Counted from the stretch's first letter, positions 1 through 12,788 are shown. The stretch: DNA of 64,000 bases from Colocasia esculenta (GCA_014218235.1 CM024760.1:142367245-142431244), one strand, 5' to 3'. Made by a program: numbers and translations. The notes: a model not told the origin generated them from the sequence alone.

Positions 1-713
1 GAGTGTGTGTGCTTTATTGGAAGGGTGATTAGGAGAGTCATCTACCTCTTGTGGAGTTCGCCTACAACAACAGTTTTCATGCGAGCATCGGTATGGCTCC
101 ATTCGAGGCTCTGTATGGGCGACCCTATAGATCTCCTTTGTGCTAGGAGGAGACAAGTGATAGGCAATTAGTTGGTCCGGAGTTGGTGCAGGAGACTTCA
201 GATAAGATTCAGCTTATCGGACAGAGGTTGGTTACGGTGCAGGATAGGCAGAAGAGCTACGCCAACAACTGGAGGAAGGATTTAGAGTTCGAGGTTGGCG
301 AGCATGTATTTCTTAAGGTTTCACCTACCCGAGGTGTGGTCAGGTTTGGCAGGCATAGCAAGTTGAGTCCGAGATTCATTGTTCCATTTGAGATTCTCAG
401 GCGGATGGGCAGTGTGTCATATGAGCTAGCTTTACCCCCAACACTAGCTAGTGTTCACCCAGCTTTCCACTTGTCTATGCTCAGGAGATACGTGAGAGAT
501 CCGTCGCATGTCATTAGTCATGAGCCAGTGGAGATTCAGCCAGACTTGTCGTATGTGGAGCAACTAGTAGCTATCTTAGACCGGAAGGTTTAGCCCCTCA
601 GTAACAAGAGCATTGCATCCGTGAAGGTGTTATGGAGGAATTTCTCGCGGGAGGAGGCTACATGGAAGCTTGAAGATGCCATGAAAAAGAAGTATCCCCA
701 TTTGTTTGGTTAG
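1..713 (+). pseudogene. G1: 3' end of Ty3/gypsy polyprotein (integrase C-terminus plus chromodomain-like tail)
   Basis: The reading frame encodes the last part of a Tekay/Del-type integrase. The conserved motifs VEFAYNNSFHASIGMAPFEA and LYGRPYRSPLC lie near positions 50-140. They are followed by the integrase C-terminal domain (GVVRFGRHSKLSPRF) and a chromodomain-like tail ending in MKKKYPHLFG and a TAG at 711-713. The copy is dead: a TAG replaces Trp after SPLC (about 143-145), and another TAG at 591-593 stands where relatives G5 and G6 have Gln (DRKVQHL). The frame stays readable across both stops, so these are point mutations. The 5' part of the element lies left of the window. The tail is thought, in this family, to steer integration toward particular chromatin. 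Confidence 0.9.
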
Positions 714-746
714 TATTTTCGTTCTAACTTCGAGGATGAAGTTTTG

Positions 747-762
747 TTTTAAGGGGAGAGGG
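747..762 (+). promoter_or_regulatory. Polypurine tract of G1
   Basis: TTTTAAGGGGAGAGGG lies directly before the LTR start TGTAAGG. By established knowledge this is the plus-strand DNA primer site. The same tract precedes the 3' LTRs of G5 and G6 on the minus strand. Confidence 0.85.
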
Positions 763-3477
763 TGTAAGGCCCTCGAATTTTGTTCATATTATGTTTATTT
801 ATTTCTGTGCATATGGTATTTATTTTATTTTCTGTACATAGTATGTTTATATATTTCTGTGCATGTGTGCTTGTCTGATGTATTAGAGTTTTGCCCGAAA
901 TCCCAGTTAACGTCAACACCCCTTGACGTTAAGGGCAGGTTGACGGCAACATGTGTGTCGTTGACTGCATGGCCAGAGGATATAAACATCCAGATTGATT
1001 GACGTTTACTTCCTGTTAATGGCAGCAAAGTGGTCATTTACTTCTACGATTATGTTTGGGATTCCAGAACTGAAACGGATGCGTTTTCCTCGGAACCGTT
1101 TAGGAAACCCAATCCCAACGGGAGGAAAACCTAATCCTAGGCGCACCCCGACTCTTAACCTTATAAAACATAGAGTTTTCGGCTAGGATAGGTCCTTTTG
1201 TTGAGAGGAAAAGCTAGGGTTCATTTTTGAGAAAATCAGACTTTTTCAAGGCTTGATCCGACATTTGAGAGCTTCTTTCGATGATCTTCTTCGACTGGGA
1301 GGTGCTCTTGGTGTTGAGGAACCTTCACCGACTCCGGAGGACTGTCTGCACAAGCAGGAAGATCGAATTTGGGTAGGAGATCTGCACCTTCTTGGCTTAG
1401 CTGAGGAGGGCTTCTTCGACAAATTAAACCCTTTAGAGATTTTATTCCAGGCAAGTAATCGAGGGGTATCATCCCTAGACATGTCTCTTAGGTTCTAGGA
1501 TTTTTTATGGATTTTATTTCGTGTCCTGGAACCCCAATTCTGTCTTTTATTTGAGTTCAGTCTGCACTTTCTGCAGACAGGAGGTTAATGGCAACCTTGT
1601 TGCCACCAAGTTCTTGAGTTGACGGCAACATCCTATGCCATTAACCCATGTTGATGGCAAGGTCCTTGCCGCCAAGTTCTTCTGTTTTCAGAGAACTGTG
1701 TTTGTCATGTCTGTGTGATAATGTTTGGATTTTTGGATGTCTATGTATGCTATAAAAATTATGGTTGGTCAGGTATGGTCTTTAGGTCAGATCATGAGGT
1801 TCTATCGAATTTCTGAACATGATTTGAATTAGTATAATTTCTGTTATGGTGAATTATGCATGAATTGATAGGGTTTAATTCTGATAAAATAGTTTTACTA
1901 CATGTTAATGTTACAAAAAATTATCATGATCTTAGGGTTACTGTTCACATGTTTGAAACCTGTTAGAACTAACTGTTTTGCTGTATACCATGTTAAAGTT
2001 AATATTTTGTTAAAATTGCAAGAAGTCTATTTTAAAAGTTAAAAATAGTTATACAGTTTTGAAAATTCTGAAAAATTAGACACATGACATATTACATGTA
2101 TAGCATTTGTGGTTAAAATTTGATACTATTTTGATATCCGAAGGTACTATTTGTATTTTAAAAGGGTATTTAAGCCATGTTAAATGTGTTTAAATTAAAT
2201 CATGTTAAATTCAGTGACTTGCAGCATGTTAGGGCATTGTTATGCTTAATGTAACACTGTGAAATAGTCATTTTATGTTCTAAAATCTGAGGCATGTTTG
2301 TTTAAATGAAGTGCATGTGAATGGATCATAAGTGCATGTAAATAATGTAAATCATGTGGATAAGTGAGAAAAATGTGTTTTAAGTGTATCATGTGCCGAA
2401 ATTGACACTGCTACCATAGAAGACTGTGGAGTCGTACTGTATAAAAATCCCTATGGGAAGGCTCATTGTGTATGTGATATCCTGTGGGCATCAGAATGAA
2501 ATCCTGGAGGTGGACAAGTACCACTGGTTAGGGTGGAGAGGGCTTCTCTCGGTTCTGCGCAGTTATCAAGATTCGTCACTATATTGCCTAGGTGACAGGT
2601 ATGTATTATAAGAATGTGTGTCCTTCTTTATGGTGGTTCGGATTATGTGTCACGGCAATTAAATGTGTAAAAGTGTGAAAAGTGTGCAAATGTGAAATGT
2701 GATCATGTGATAGTATTGTGTAAATGTGATATCATGTGAAAAGATGTAAAACCATGTGAATATGATTTAATTATGTTAAAACAGCAAGCAAAAGATGTAG
2801 ATGTGTCATAAAAGCATGAGAAAAATGTTAGTTATCATGCTAGGATTGTTAGTTACTATGTGCATCATTCCATGATCTAATTGTGTAGAATTGTGAAATG
2901 ATATGAATAGAAATTGAAACCATGAATCATGTTACATATATGTGTAGAAAGCATGTATAGGTTGTTCATGTTTACTTGCCTAACTGAAATGAATCATGTG
3001 ACTTATATTTCTTTCATTGTTTAAAAAAATAGCATGTGTGTGATATGTGTTAGGATGTGCCTTTGGTTGCTTGCTGGGTCTTTCTGGAATACTCATGCTT
3101 GCTTTAACATATAGGTGTGACAGGTGTCTCCGTGCTAGAGGAGGACATAGTGAGGCGCGACTGCGATCGAGAGGAGTAGCTGCACTTGTGGAGATATTTG
3201 TTTAGGCTACATTTCTTTCATTAGTATGTGAATAATGACAATGTTATTCATATGGACTTGTATAATTGTGGACTGTTATTTTCTTTATTTCTATATAGAT
3301 TGTGGAATATGTAAATGATGATGGAATAAGAATGTTTTACATTTCCGCTGTACTTCCTTTGTTATTTATGTACATCTCGACCTATTGTGTTGTGTTGGGT
3401 AAATGTCCCACTATGACGGCGCCCTTTGTATCGATGTGGATTGGTATAATCATACCGGTATAAAGAGGGTCATTACA
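763..3477 (+). repeat. G1 3' LTR (Tekay/Del-like, 2.7 kb)
   Basis: Starts TGTAAGGCCCTCGAA right after the polypurine tract and ends GGGTCATTACA. It has the same layout as the G5, G6 and 49376 LTRs. Two clusters of short inverted words lie at about 900-970 and 1556-1690, on either side of a TATA box at 1162. A well-conserved 260-bp island lies at about 2396-2657, set in AT-rich DNA made of TGTGTAAA-like words. No coding capacity. The 5' partner and left target duplication are outside the window, so its insertion site cannot be checked; it probably landed in the G2 LTR that follows. Confidence 0.88.
1162..1168 (+). promoter_or_regulatory. Putative TATA box of G1 LTR
   Basis: TATAAAA sits about 400 bp inside the LTR, between the two inverted-word clusters. 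The related LTRs at 49376 and 55414 carry TATA-like words at the corresponding place. Assigned by motif and position only. Confidence 0.55.
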
Positions 3478-4840
3478 TATAAACCTTCTCAATAGCCACA
3501 ACTGTGTCCATCGCGATTTAAAGAACCTACTCGAGATTTGTTTTGCTCTGTCTAGGTATAAGGTTTACATGTCATGGTTCTGTTAAGCAGGTACAGTCTG
3601 TCTAGTGGATTAAAAGCTATTAACCAATGAATTAGACATAACAACGTGAAAACTTATTCTTTTTTCTCTTTAATGTCATGACGTATTCTTGCGAATTATT
3701 GATTGATCATCTTGCTGTTCTAGCTTGTTAAAATGAATGAATGTTATTTTAAAATACTGTAATTCATGTTAAAATTATCTTTTGATTTATCATGAAATCA
3801 TGTTCACATGACCCGTTAATTCTTGACAGCATCATCATCATGAACATGACATTACCATTGAGTACTTCTTGAAACTCTTATTGGCCATGAATGACTGTGG
3901 GTATCTACATTTGAAATTATGCATGATGCTGATCGGGCACGGCGTGTGTCCAAGGGCTCTAGTCTAGCCCCAATGACGGAGAGTCATTAATATACTGTTA
4001 ACCATGGGGTATAATGATGACTGGCGTTGCATCTACGTTGGGAGTACTTACGTGTTGAATGCTAGATAAAATAACCACATACATGTGTCCTAATGTGCAT
4101 TTCAAGGTGGATCTTTCCTTAGTGTACATTAGTGTCTTCGCGCTTGATTAGTGAATAGTGTTAAAAGTTTGTGCTTGCTTGCTTACGTGATATGGCCATC
4201 CTATAATTATTTGCAATTAGTGATATCTTGTGTTCCTGGAAACTATTGACAACAAGTGACATCGTACATGCTTGTACAAAGTGATTCATGGCTAGTACTA
4301 CCCTGGTACCTTATGCTGGATCTTACTTTATCAGTACTGCTCAATCTATCTGTTCATATATCGTGTTTAAATGAGATTCATCGCTCATGCATTTCTTGCT
4401 AATCGTGCTTACCTAGTTCTAAATTTCTAATCACTAATATCATTGTCCGCACATTGAGATGTAAATTCTACTGGGCTCGTTTGCTCATTCCCTACTTTTA
4501 ACCCTCTGGGTGACTATGAAGTCCAAGAAGAAGAACTAGTCGAGGATGGGAATGCGTCCGAGTGATGAGTGCCCCAATCTATATGTCTATCAACAGCTAG
4601 ACTGAGTGTTAGAACAATGTAGTAGGAAGTGAGATTACATGTAATTTTCCTTTATTGAGTCTTAGTTCTGTAGTTCACATTGGAAGAATATGCTTTAGTT
4701 TTAGTTTGAAATAAGATGAGTATTGAGATTTGAATACAAGTTCAGTTGAGATCTTCATTAGCTCTATTATGTCTTGTGTTGAGGCTCATCTATTGCTTGC
4801 TAGCTAGAGGCTTATTTGCCGACTGCTCACGTCTCGGGAT
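3478..4840 (+). repeat. G2 5' LTR, left fragment (split by copia insertion)
   Basis: Non-coding, AT-rich DNA between the end of the G1 LTR and the copia element. Its right end, TCTCGGGAT, joins across the copia target duplication to 19047, where 57 bp more lead to GGGACGTGACA and a gypsy primer binding site. This stretch is therefore the body of the G2 5' LTR. Its true TG start is not visible, presumably because G1 inserted in it and the rest lies left of the window. The stretch at 4500-4570 resembles the tail of other gypsy LTRs here (GTCGAGGATGGGAATG). Confidence 0.7.
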
Positions 4841-7486
4841 TGATGATCAGTCCATCCCCATATAATTTTATTTAATTATATACAATTTTGGTGATTAACA
4901 AAACCCTAACAATCGTTTTCTAACAAGTTTTTCTTAAGTTCATCCACAGGGAATAAGTCAAGCAAAATTTGTAAGTTATTCTCTTACACTACCATTTAAA
5001 GTTTAAAACATGAATTCCTTCTAAGTCCACATCGATTTCTTTTCTAAAAGAACGATTCTATTGCTGCAACGATTTCATCTTATAACGATTTTATAAGTGA
5101 GTATGAACGATTCTATCGCTTCAATGATTTCGTAAGTGAAACATCGATTTTGGTCTCACAACGACTTCATAAGTGAAACATCGATTTCGGTCTCACAACG
5201 ATTTTGTAAGTGAATCATCGATTTCAGTCTCACAACGATTTTGGTTTCACATCGATTTTATAAGTAAAACAACGATTCGGTCATCGGTTTCTTAAGAGAA
5301 ACAAAGATTTGATTGTTATAACGATTTCGTAAGTGAATCATCGATTTCGGTCTCACAACGCTTTCGTAAGTGAATCATCGATTTCGGTCTCATAACGATT
5401 TTGTAAGTAAAACATCAATTTCAGACTCACAACGATTTCGGTTTCACATCGATTTTATAAGTAAAACAACGAATCGGTTATCGATTTCTTAAGAGAAACA
5501 AAGATTTGATTGTTATAATGATTTCGTATGTGAATCATCGATTTCGGTCTCACAACGATTTCGTAAGTGAAACATGGATTTCAATCTCACAACGATTTCG
5601 TAAGTGAATCATCAATTTCGGTCTCATAACGATTTTGTAAGTAAATCATCGATTTCGGTCTCACAACGATTTCGTAAAGTAAAACATCGATTTTAGACTC
5701 ACAACGATTTTGGTTTCACATTAATTTCATAAGTAAAATAACGATTCGGTCATCAGTTTCTTAAGAGAAACAACGATTTGATTGTTGTAACGATTTGATA
5801 AGTAAAAACAACTATTTGATTGTTATAACGATTCGATAAGTGAAAACATCGATTTGCTTATGTCTGTACAACGATTTACTTTCTCTTGTACAACGATTTT
5901 CTTATGCTTGTATAATGATTTGCATTTATCTGGACAACGATTTTCTTGTACAACAATTTGCTTTCTCTTGTACAACAATTTGCTTATGCTTGTACAACGA
6001 TTTGCTTATATATGTACAACGATTTACTTGTACATCAATTTATTTATGTTTGAACAATGATTTACTCAAACAGCGATTTGTTTATACAACGATTTGCTCA
6101 AACAACGATTTGTTTATGTTTCAACAATGATTTGTTTATGTTTGACCAACGATTTGCTCAAACAACAATTTGTTTATGTTTGAACAATGATTTGCTCAAA
6201 CAACGATTTGTTTATGTTTGAACAATGATTTGCCTATATTTGTATAACGACTTGCTTATATAATGATTTGCCTATATTTGTATAGCAATTTGCATAAACA
6301 ACGATTTTATAGGTTGAACAACTATTTCATTGTCATAACGACTTCATGGATTACATCGATTTCATATATGATATTCAAATATATTTTCAAATACTTGAAA
6401 GTCAAAGTCTTCCCGCGTGCATCACTAATATCCTTGCATTTAATGTGATTGTACACATCTCTGCACGTTGCATATCTAGGTGCCTTCTATTCCTATGTTT
6501 CTATAGCAAACACTTTTCAGGATAGCAGAATGGCATTTCTATTTTGGTATATATTCTTTCTAACGTTGACTGACAAGCATAGAGACAGTTCAGCTGTCTG
6601 TGCTTCGACATTTATTGTGTGCAGGTATTTGCCAGTACATTATCATACAACATTGGACAACTACAAGCTGAAGGATATCTGGATGAATCTTCTCTTTACG
6701 TGCATGACTAATAGAGCATTAAATGGCTGCAGACTTACCTATTGTACACCTCAGACCATGCAGTCTAACGTGCTTCAAACTTAGAGACAACGGCCATTTC
6801 AACGGCTATATTTTTCAAAAGAAGATATTTAGAAGACTGATGTCTCCATGAAGAACAACTTTTGGTACCTTAGATCTTTCAGAGAACCAACCTACAACTT
6901 GCGAGCATTAGAAACAAGAGCCCCAAATCTTCAATCCATAATCTTCTGTAGATCTTAGATCTCTGTGTTCATTTGCTTAGCTTTTAGAGAGTCTTTGTAG
7001 TTCTAAGAGTTTTCATCTAGTGAAAATCTTTCTCTCTCAGACATTGCCTCGGATCAAGCATTTGTTGTAAGCTTGGTCTAGGGGCCATTTGCTTTTATTA
7101 ACATTTGTTGTGAAGTTCCTCTTCGGGTTGTGAAGAGAGGACCTATTGGAAACTGGTGGTTGTAATTCCCTTCTTGAGGAAGGAAGACCTGTTGTACCAG
7201 GTGGTAGCTGTACCTCTTCGGGGTTACAAGAGAAGGCCAACTGCAGTTGGATGTGTAAGGGTCCTTAAGGGGGACAGTACCCTTGGTTAGTGAAATCCCA
7301 AGTTGTTGCTTGGGGACTGGACGTAAGACTCCTTGGGATAAGTGGTCCGAACCAGGATAAAATCCTCTGTGTCGTGTGATTGTTTATTTTCTAGCTCGTC
7401 TGCATTTATCACTAACGCTAACTATCGATCTTAGTGTTTTTCTGTCAAAATATTTTTGTTGACAGGGGCTTGCTAGCTGGGCAACA
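4841..7486 (+). repeat. Copia 5' LTR (2646 bp)
   Basis: TGATGATC to GGGCAACA, directly followed by the primer binding site. It holds the CGATTT repeat array (5035-6360), then about 650 bp of unique sequence, and a 3' part with AACCAGGATAAAATCC that is typical of SIRE LTRs. Relative to the 3' LTR it has about 75 bp more near its start (around 4900-4975), a longer repeat array, and lacks about 50 bp just before the terminal GGGCTTGCTAGCTGG. Confidence 0.92.
5035..6360 (+). repeat. Degenerate tandem array in copia 5' LTR
   Basis: Two blocks. About 5035-5840 is built from a unit of about 37 bp alternating ACGATTTCGTAAGTGA and CATCGATTTCGGTCTCAC. About 5840-6300 is built from a unit of about 20-22 bp, ACAACGATTTGCTTATGCTT. 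Every unit contains CGATTT or a one-base variant. Open frames across it (for example 5840-6130) are by-products of the repeat period, not genes. Confidence 0.9.
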
Positions 7487-7488
7487 AG

Positions 7489-7501
7489 TGGTATCAGAGC
7501 C
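7489..7501 (+). promoter_or_regulatory. Copia primer binding site
   Basis: TGGTATCAGAGCC begins 2 bp after the 5' LTR. It is complementary to the 3' end of plant initiator tRNA-Met, the usual primer for minus-strand DNA synthesis in this group. Confidence 0.9.
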
Positions 7502-7548
7502 AAGTCTCTTCGACAAAGAAGATTTCACGATCTGAAGAGCAAAGATAA

Positions 7549-9345
7549 ATGGCAGCTCAAGGGTATGCAGAAGGTCAGTCAGTCAACCGACCCCCTCTAT
7601 TTGATGGTGAGGACTACAACTATTGGAAGACAAGAATAGAGTTCTTTCTCCAGGGTCTCGATTTTCAACTGTGGTCCATCATAGAAGAAGGAGACTTAGT
7701 AGTTCTCAACAACAGAGAAAATTGGACAGACGATGATAAGAAGAGGATATCGTTAAACTGCAAAGCAAAGACTATATTGTGTTGTACGCTGAGCAAGAAA
7801 GAATTTAATATGATCTCAGCGTGCAAATCAGCAATGGAAATGTGGGAGAAACTCAGAATCACATATGAGGGAACAGACAAAGTCAAAGAAACAAGGATAG
7901 ATATCTTGGTAGCTCAGTATGAGAGATTTCAAATGCAACCAGGAGAATCAATCACACAAATGTACAGTAGATTCACGGATATCACTAATGGTTTGGCTGG
8001 TCTTGGAAATACCTATGACATGGGAGATATGGTAAGAAAAATATTGAGATCCCAACCAGCTTCATGGACTCCTAAAGTGACAGCCATAGAAGAAGCTAAC
8101 GACCTAAGGAGGATGTCTCTTGAAAAACTCATTGGGTCACTAATGGCCTACGAGATAAACATGGAAAGGCTTGGGGAGTCCTCCAGCAGAAAGAAACACA
8201 GCAATGCTCTCAAGGCTGCAGAAGACACATCTGGTGATGAATCAGATGGTGATAAAAGCACTGGAAGCAGTAAAGATGAAGAAGCATTCCTATCCAGATG
8301 ATTGCAGCGCATATTGGCCAAGACGAAATACCAGTTTGGAAGGAGATATTTCAAGAAAGGAAAAGACTTCAAGAAACCCGAAGTCAAGGATACAAAGAAA
8401 GCTGAACCCATATGCTATGAATGTAAGAAACCTGGACATATTAAGGCTGAATGTCCAAAACTAAAGAAGATGGAGTTCAGAAAGAAGGACAGCTCAAAGA
8501 AATTTAAAAGGTACAAAAAGAAAGCCATGGCAGCTGCATGGAGCAACGACAGCGACTCAGACAGTGAGTCAAGCTCCAGCGAAGAAGAAGAAGAAGAAAA
8601 GGCCAACCTGACCTTCATGGCAAACTTAGAGGAAAAGGTAACTTCTGACTCATCTTTTAATTCATGCAATGAATCTGATGCGGATAATTTAGAAGACGCA
8701 TTTAATGAATTATACAGTAAATATAAAGATGTATGTAAAATATTAAAAACTATGCATGCTTAGAAATTACTAACTCGGATTTAAAATCTAAAACTGAGCA
8801 GTTAGAAAAATAAATTTCTGAATTAAAAAGAAGAAATGAACTGTTATGTGAATACCTAAAAACTAAAAATGAACAAATAACAAATCTGGAAAAATAGAAA
8901 ACTTTAAATGAACTGAAAAAGGAAGTTGACACACTAACTAAGAAAAATGAATATTTAACAAATACAATTGAAAAGTTTATAAATGGTAAATCAACTTTAA
9001 TACTAAAAGGAGCTAGAAGATCAGGCAAAAAGAAGCATGTCTTAGGATATACTCCACCAGATAATGAAGAAACAGTAGTCCATCCTAAAATCTATCCAAC
9101 GCTAAAATTTATAGCTGAACAAAATACTGAATATAAATCTAACTTTAAGTACATCCCAACTGAAAAAGTAAGTAGAATATCTTGTTGTAGTCATTGTAAT
9201 AAATTAGGACATACCAGAACAACCTGTACGACAAAACACCTAAAATGGATCCCTAAAAGAAAGGCTAATGAAACTAACCATCAAGGACCCAAAAGAACTT
9301 AGGTACCTAAATCTTAGTGTTTTTATTACAGAGAAGCCCTAGAGC
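7549..9345 (+). pseudogene. Copia gag (SIRE type), broken
   Basis: Starts at ATG 7549 (MAAQGYAEGQSVNRPPLFDG). The N-terminus has the NYWKTRIEFFL core and the UBN2-like capsid region of copia Gag. A first CCHC knuckle, CYECKKPGHIKAEC, is near 8413-8455. After an acidic Ser/Glu stretch (8545-8605) comes a Lys/Glu/Leu-rich segment with coiled-coil character (about 8780-8990). A second knuckle, CSHCNKLGHTRTTC, is near 9186-9230. Stops: TGA 8299-8301, and after a frameshift near 8755 further TAA and TAG codons near 8811, 8895, 9300 and 9316. Gag would form the virus-like particle and package element RNA. The tail runs into pol without a clear boundary, as expected of a single gag-pol frame. Confidence 0.9.
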
Positions 9346-12300
9346 ATCGAAGTGGTACCTGGACACGGATGCTCAAGGCACATGACAGGCAACAGAAAGC
9401 TATTCTCGCACATCAAAGATGAAGAAGGCACAGTGACTTACGGTGACTATGGAAAGGGTACAGTGATCGGTTGTGCACCAGTTGGTAGCCAAGGCAGAAT
9501 TCTCATAGAAGATGTGTTATGCGTTAAAGGTCTCAAGCACAATTTGATAAGTATCAGCCAGCTGTGTGACAAGGGTCACCAAATCAGGTTTCAAGAGTCA
9601 AAGTGCATAATTATGAAAGATGGTGTAACAGTGTTCGAAGCCTGCAGAGAAAAGAATCTATATGTGCTTCATCTAGAAGAGTTGAAGGATCAGGATGTAT
9701 GCCTTGCAACAAATAAAGATCAATCAGCTGAACTATGGCACAGGAGATTGGGTCACTGTAGTTTGGATGGAATTAGAAAATTGATCAAGCGAAATCTAGT
9801 GGAAGGCTTGCCCAAAATAAGCTCAAGAATAGGTGTATGTGAACCTTGTGCAAAAGGGAAGCATGCAAAGACATCTTTCAAATCAAAGATAGTAGTAACC
9901 ACCTCCAAACCATTAGAGCTACTGCATATGGATTTATTTGGGCCGATGAGAACCACCAGCCTTGGGGGAAAGAATTTTGGATTCGTAATAGTTGATGATT
10001 ATTCAAGATTTACATGGGTATCATTCTTGGAGCATAAAGATAACACGTTTGACAACTTTCTTAAGTTCAGTAAGAAAGTTTAGAAGGATAAGAAGTTCAG
10101 CATAATTAGTATTCGATCAGATCATGGAGGAGAATTTCAAAATAAAAATTTACAGAATTCTGTGATGATCAAGGAATTGAGCATAACTTCTCAGCACCAA
10201 GGACACCACAGCAGAATAGAGTAGCTGAGAGGAAGAATAGAATATTATTGGATATGGCCAGAACCATGTTATCAGAATACAATCTTCCTAGATATTTTTG
10301 GGCTGAAGCAATCAACACAGCATGTTACATAATAAATAGAGTGATGATTAGGCCAATCCTGAAGAAGACAGCGTATGAACTTTACAAGCAAAAGAAGCCC
10401 AAGATCAGTCACTTCAGGACATTCGGATGCCCTTGCTTCATCCACAATAATGGTAAGAGAGATATTGGTAAGTTAGATTCCAAATCTGATGAAGGAATAT
10501 TCATGGGGTATGCTTCTAAACCTAAAATTTATAGAGTCTTTAATAAACAAAGTTTATTAATTGAGCAAACTGTCCATGTTATTTTTGATGAATCTAACCC
10601 TTCCTTGAGAAAGGAAGTAGATAGTAATGATGAAAATGCAGAAAAGTTATCCAAGAAACTAAGGGATACATCTATCAAGGATAATGAAGATCCACCCTTG
10701 GAAGAATTGCAACAGAAAGAAATATCTCATAATGATCTTCGAAAGGAATGGAGATACAAGAAGGATCATCCAAGAGACAACATCATTGGAGATCCATCTG
10801 TTGTAGTAAGAACTAGAGGTAATGTTATTCCATGTGATTACTTAGCATTTGTTTCTCAAATTGAGCCGAAGACAGTCCATGAAGCACTGTCTGATGAATC
10901 TTGGAAAATGGCCATGCAAGATGAACTTAGTCAGTTAAAGAGAAACCAAGTTTGGTCCCTTGTTCCGAGACCATCAGATCATCCTGTGATTGGCACCAAA
11001 TGGGTGTTCAGGAACAAACTGGAGTTATCACTAGAAACAAGGCTAGACTAGTTGCTCAAGACTATTCCTAAGAGGAAGGCATAGATTTCGATGAAACCTA
11101 TGCACCAGTGGCTAGACTAGAGGCAATTCAGATTTTACTTGCTTATGCATTTGCATTAGATTTAAATCTTTTTCAGATGGATGTAAAATCTGTATTTTTA
11201 AATGGATACATAAAGGAGAAAGTTTATGTAGAACAACCTCCTGGTTTTGATGATGTAGATTTTCCAAATCACGTTTTCAAATTGCATAAAGCTCTATATG
11301 GTTTAAAACAAGCACCTAGAGCATGGTATGAAAGGCTTAGTGCATTTTTATTAAACCATGGTTATATCAGAGGATAAGTAGATAGCACTTTATTTATTAA
11401 GTCAAAAGTTAAAAATATATTGCTTGTGCAAATCTATGTGGATGATATAATATTTGGATCTACTGATGAATCTCTATGCAAGTACTTTGAAATGCTTATG
11501 CAGGGAGAATTCGAAATGAGCATGATGGGGGAACTCAATTATTTCCTTGGACTTCAAATCAAGCAAGGCAAAGAAGGCACACACACCTGCCAAGCAAAAT
11601 ACACCAAGGAATTATTAAAGAAATTTGGATTCGACAATGCAAAGTCACTGTCCACACCAATGAGCACATCTACAAGGTTAGATAGTGATAAAGATGGTAA
11701 GAAAGTAGATCAAAAACTTTACAGAGGTATGATAGGATCATTACTTTACTTAACTGCTAGTCGACCTGATATTCTATTTAGTGTATACATGTGTGCAAGA
11801 TATTAGGCTAATCCTAAAGAATCTCATTTAATTTCTGTTAAAAGAATTTTTAGATATCTAGCTAGAACTCATGATCTAGATTTATGGTATCCAAAATAAT
11901 GTGAAACTAGTTTTGTAGGATATTCTGATGCTGACTATGCTGGATGCAAGGTAGATAGAAAAAGAACCAGTGGAAGTTGTCAATTTCTTGCACGATGCTT
12001 GATTTCATGGTTCTCAAAGAAACAAAATTCAGTAGCACTATCAACAGCTGAAGCTGAGTACGTAGCTGCTGGAAGCTGTTGCACTCAACTACTATGGATA
12101 AAACAGCAACTTGAGGATTATGGACTGCACATCAAGACCATTCCATTGTTGTGCGACAACACCAGTGCAATAAATCTCACCAAAAATCCAGTCCAGCACT
12201 CTAGAACGAAGCATATAGAGGTTAGATATCATTTTATTAGAGATCATGTAGCAAATAGTAATATAAATATTTCTTTTATAGATACCTTAAATCAGTTAGC

Positions 12301-12376
12301 AGATATCTTTACAAAATCCTTACCTGAAGAGAGATTTACATCTCTTAGAAGGGAATTATGCATGTGTAATTTATAA
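9346..12376 (+). pseudogene. Copia pol (protease, integrase, RT, RNase H), broken
   Basis: Domain order is copia. The protease start is damaged: DSGCSRHMTG is expected and an indel near 9360 alters the Asp-Ser-Gly. The GAG-pre-integrase HHCC region is at about 9721-9890 (LWHRRLGHCS, CEPCAKGKH). The integrase core has MDLFGPM (about 9925), RSDHGGEF (about 10115) and VAERKN (about 10220). RT has LFQMDVKSVFLNG, LYGLKQAPRAWYE and catalytic YVDD at 11435-11446. RNase H has YSDADYAG, LSTAEAEYVA and the terminal RTKHIEVRYHFIRDHV. Breaks: TAG at 10081; frameshift near 10150 (one T lost); frameshift near 11015, probably a 10-bp deletion; TAA near 11070; TAA 11375-11377; TAG 11804-11806; TAA 11897-11899. 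It ends at TAA 12374-12376. Confidence 0.92.
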
Positions 12377-12788
12377 TAGATTTTTTGCACGTAACTGAAA
12401 TAATAGCAGTTTCAGAATAATGCTTATTCTCTTCCCTGAAATTAAGAAAATCCTTTAATTACTTGCATCATAAATTGCTTTGACGGTTCATTATTTCAAA
12501 AGACCTTATCTATTGCGAAATCGTCTCCTCTTTTGTTATTTTCTACATTTATTGTGGTGTCCTTTCAAAAGCAACTTTAACTTTCACTTTTAATCCAGTA
12601 ATCTATGCCATACCGATTCCACCTTTCTCTCTCATCTCTTTCGACTCGCCTGGAATGATAAACCCTATCAATTCCAGCATCTTCTCTGTGTGATTTCGAA
12701 AGAATCCCTCTGTTCGTGCCAAAATCTCTTGAGGGCTTCTATTCTACTCATTCCCACGATCCTCCAGAACCTTTCCCTGCTCAAATTC
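12377..12788 (+). other. Spacer between copia pol and extra ORF
   Basis: About 410 bp, AT-rich, with no supported coding frame of its own. In SIRE elements the extra ORF is thought to need a separate or spliced RNA, so a splice acceptor could lie here; several pyrimidine-rich stretches ending in AG are present but none can be singled out. Confidence 0.5.

Noticed and set aside
1253..1498. Possible short protein encoded after the G1 LTR TATA box
   Set aside because: The corresponding region of related LTRs does not keep an ORF; likely untranslated leader.
5840..6130. Repetitive Cys/Leu-rich open frames in the copia LTR (also 17418-17609)
   Set aside because: They arise because the repeat unit length keeps a frame open. 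They lie inside LTR tandem arrays, differ between the LTR copies and match no protein family.
5035..6300. CRISPR-like repeat array
   Set aside because: Units are contiguous and degenerate with no unique spacers, the host is a plant, and the array is in both LTRs of a copia element.
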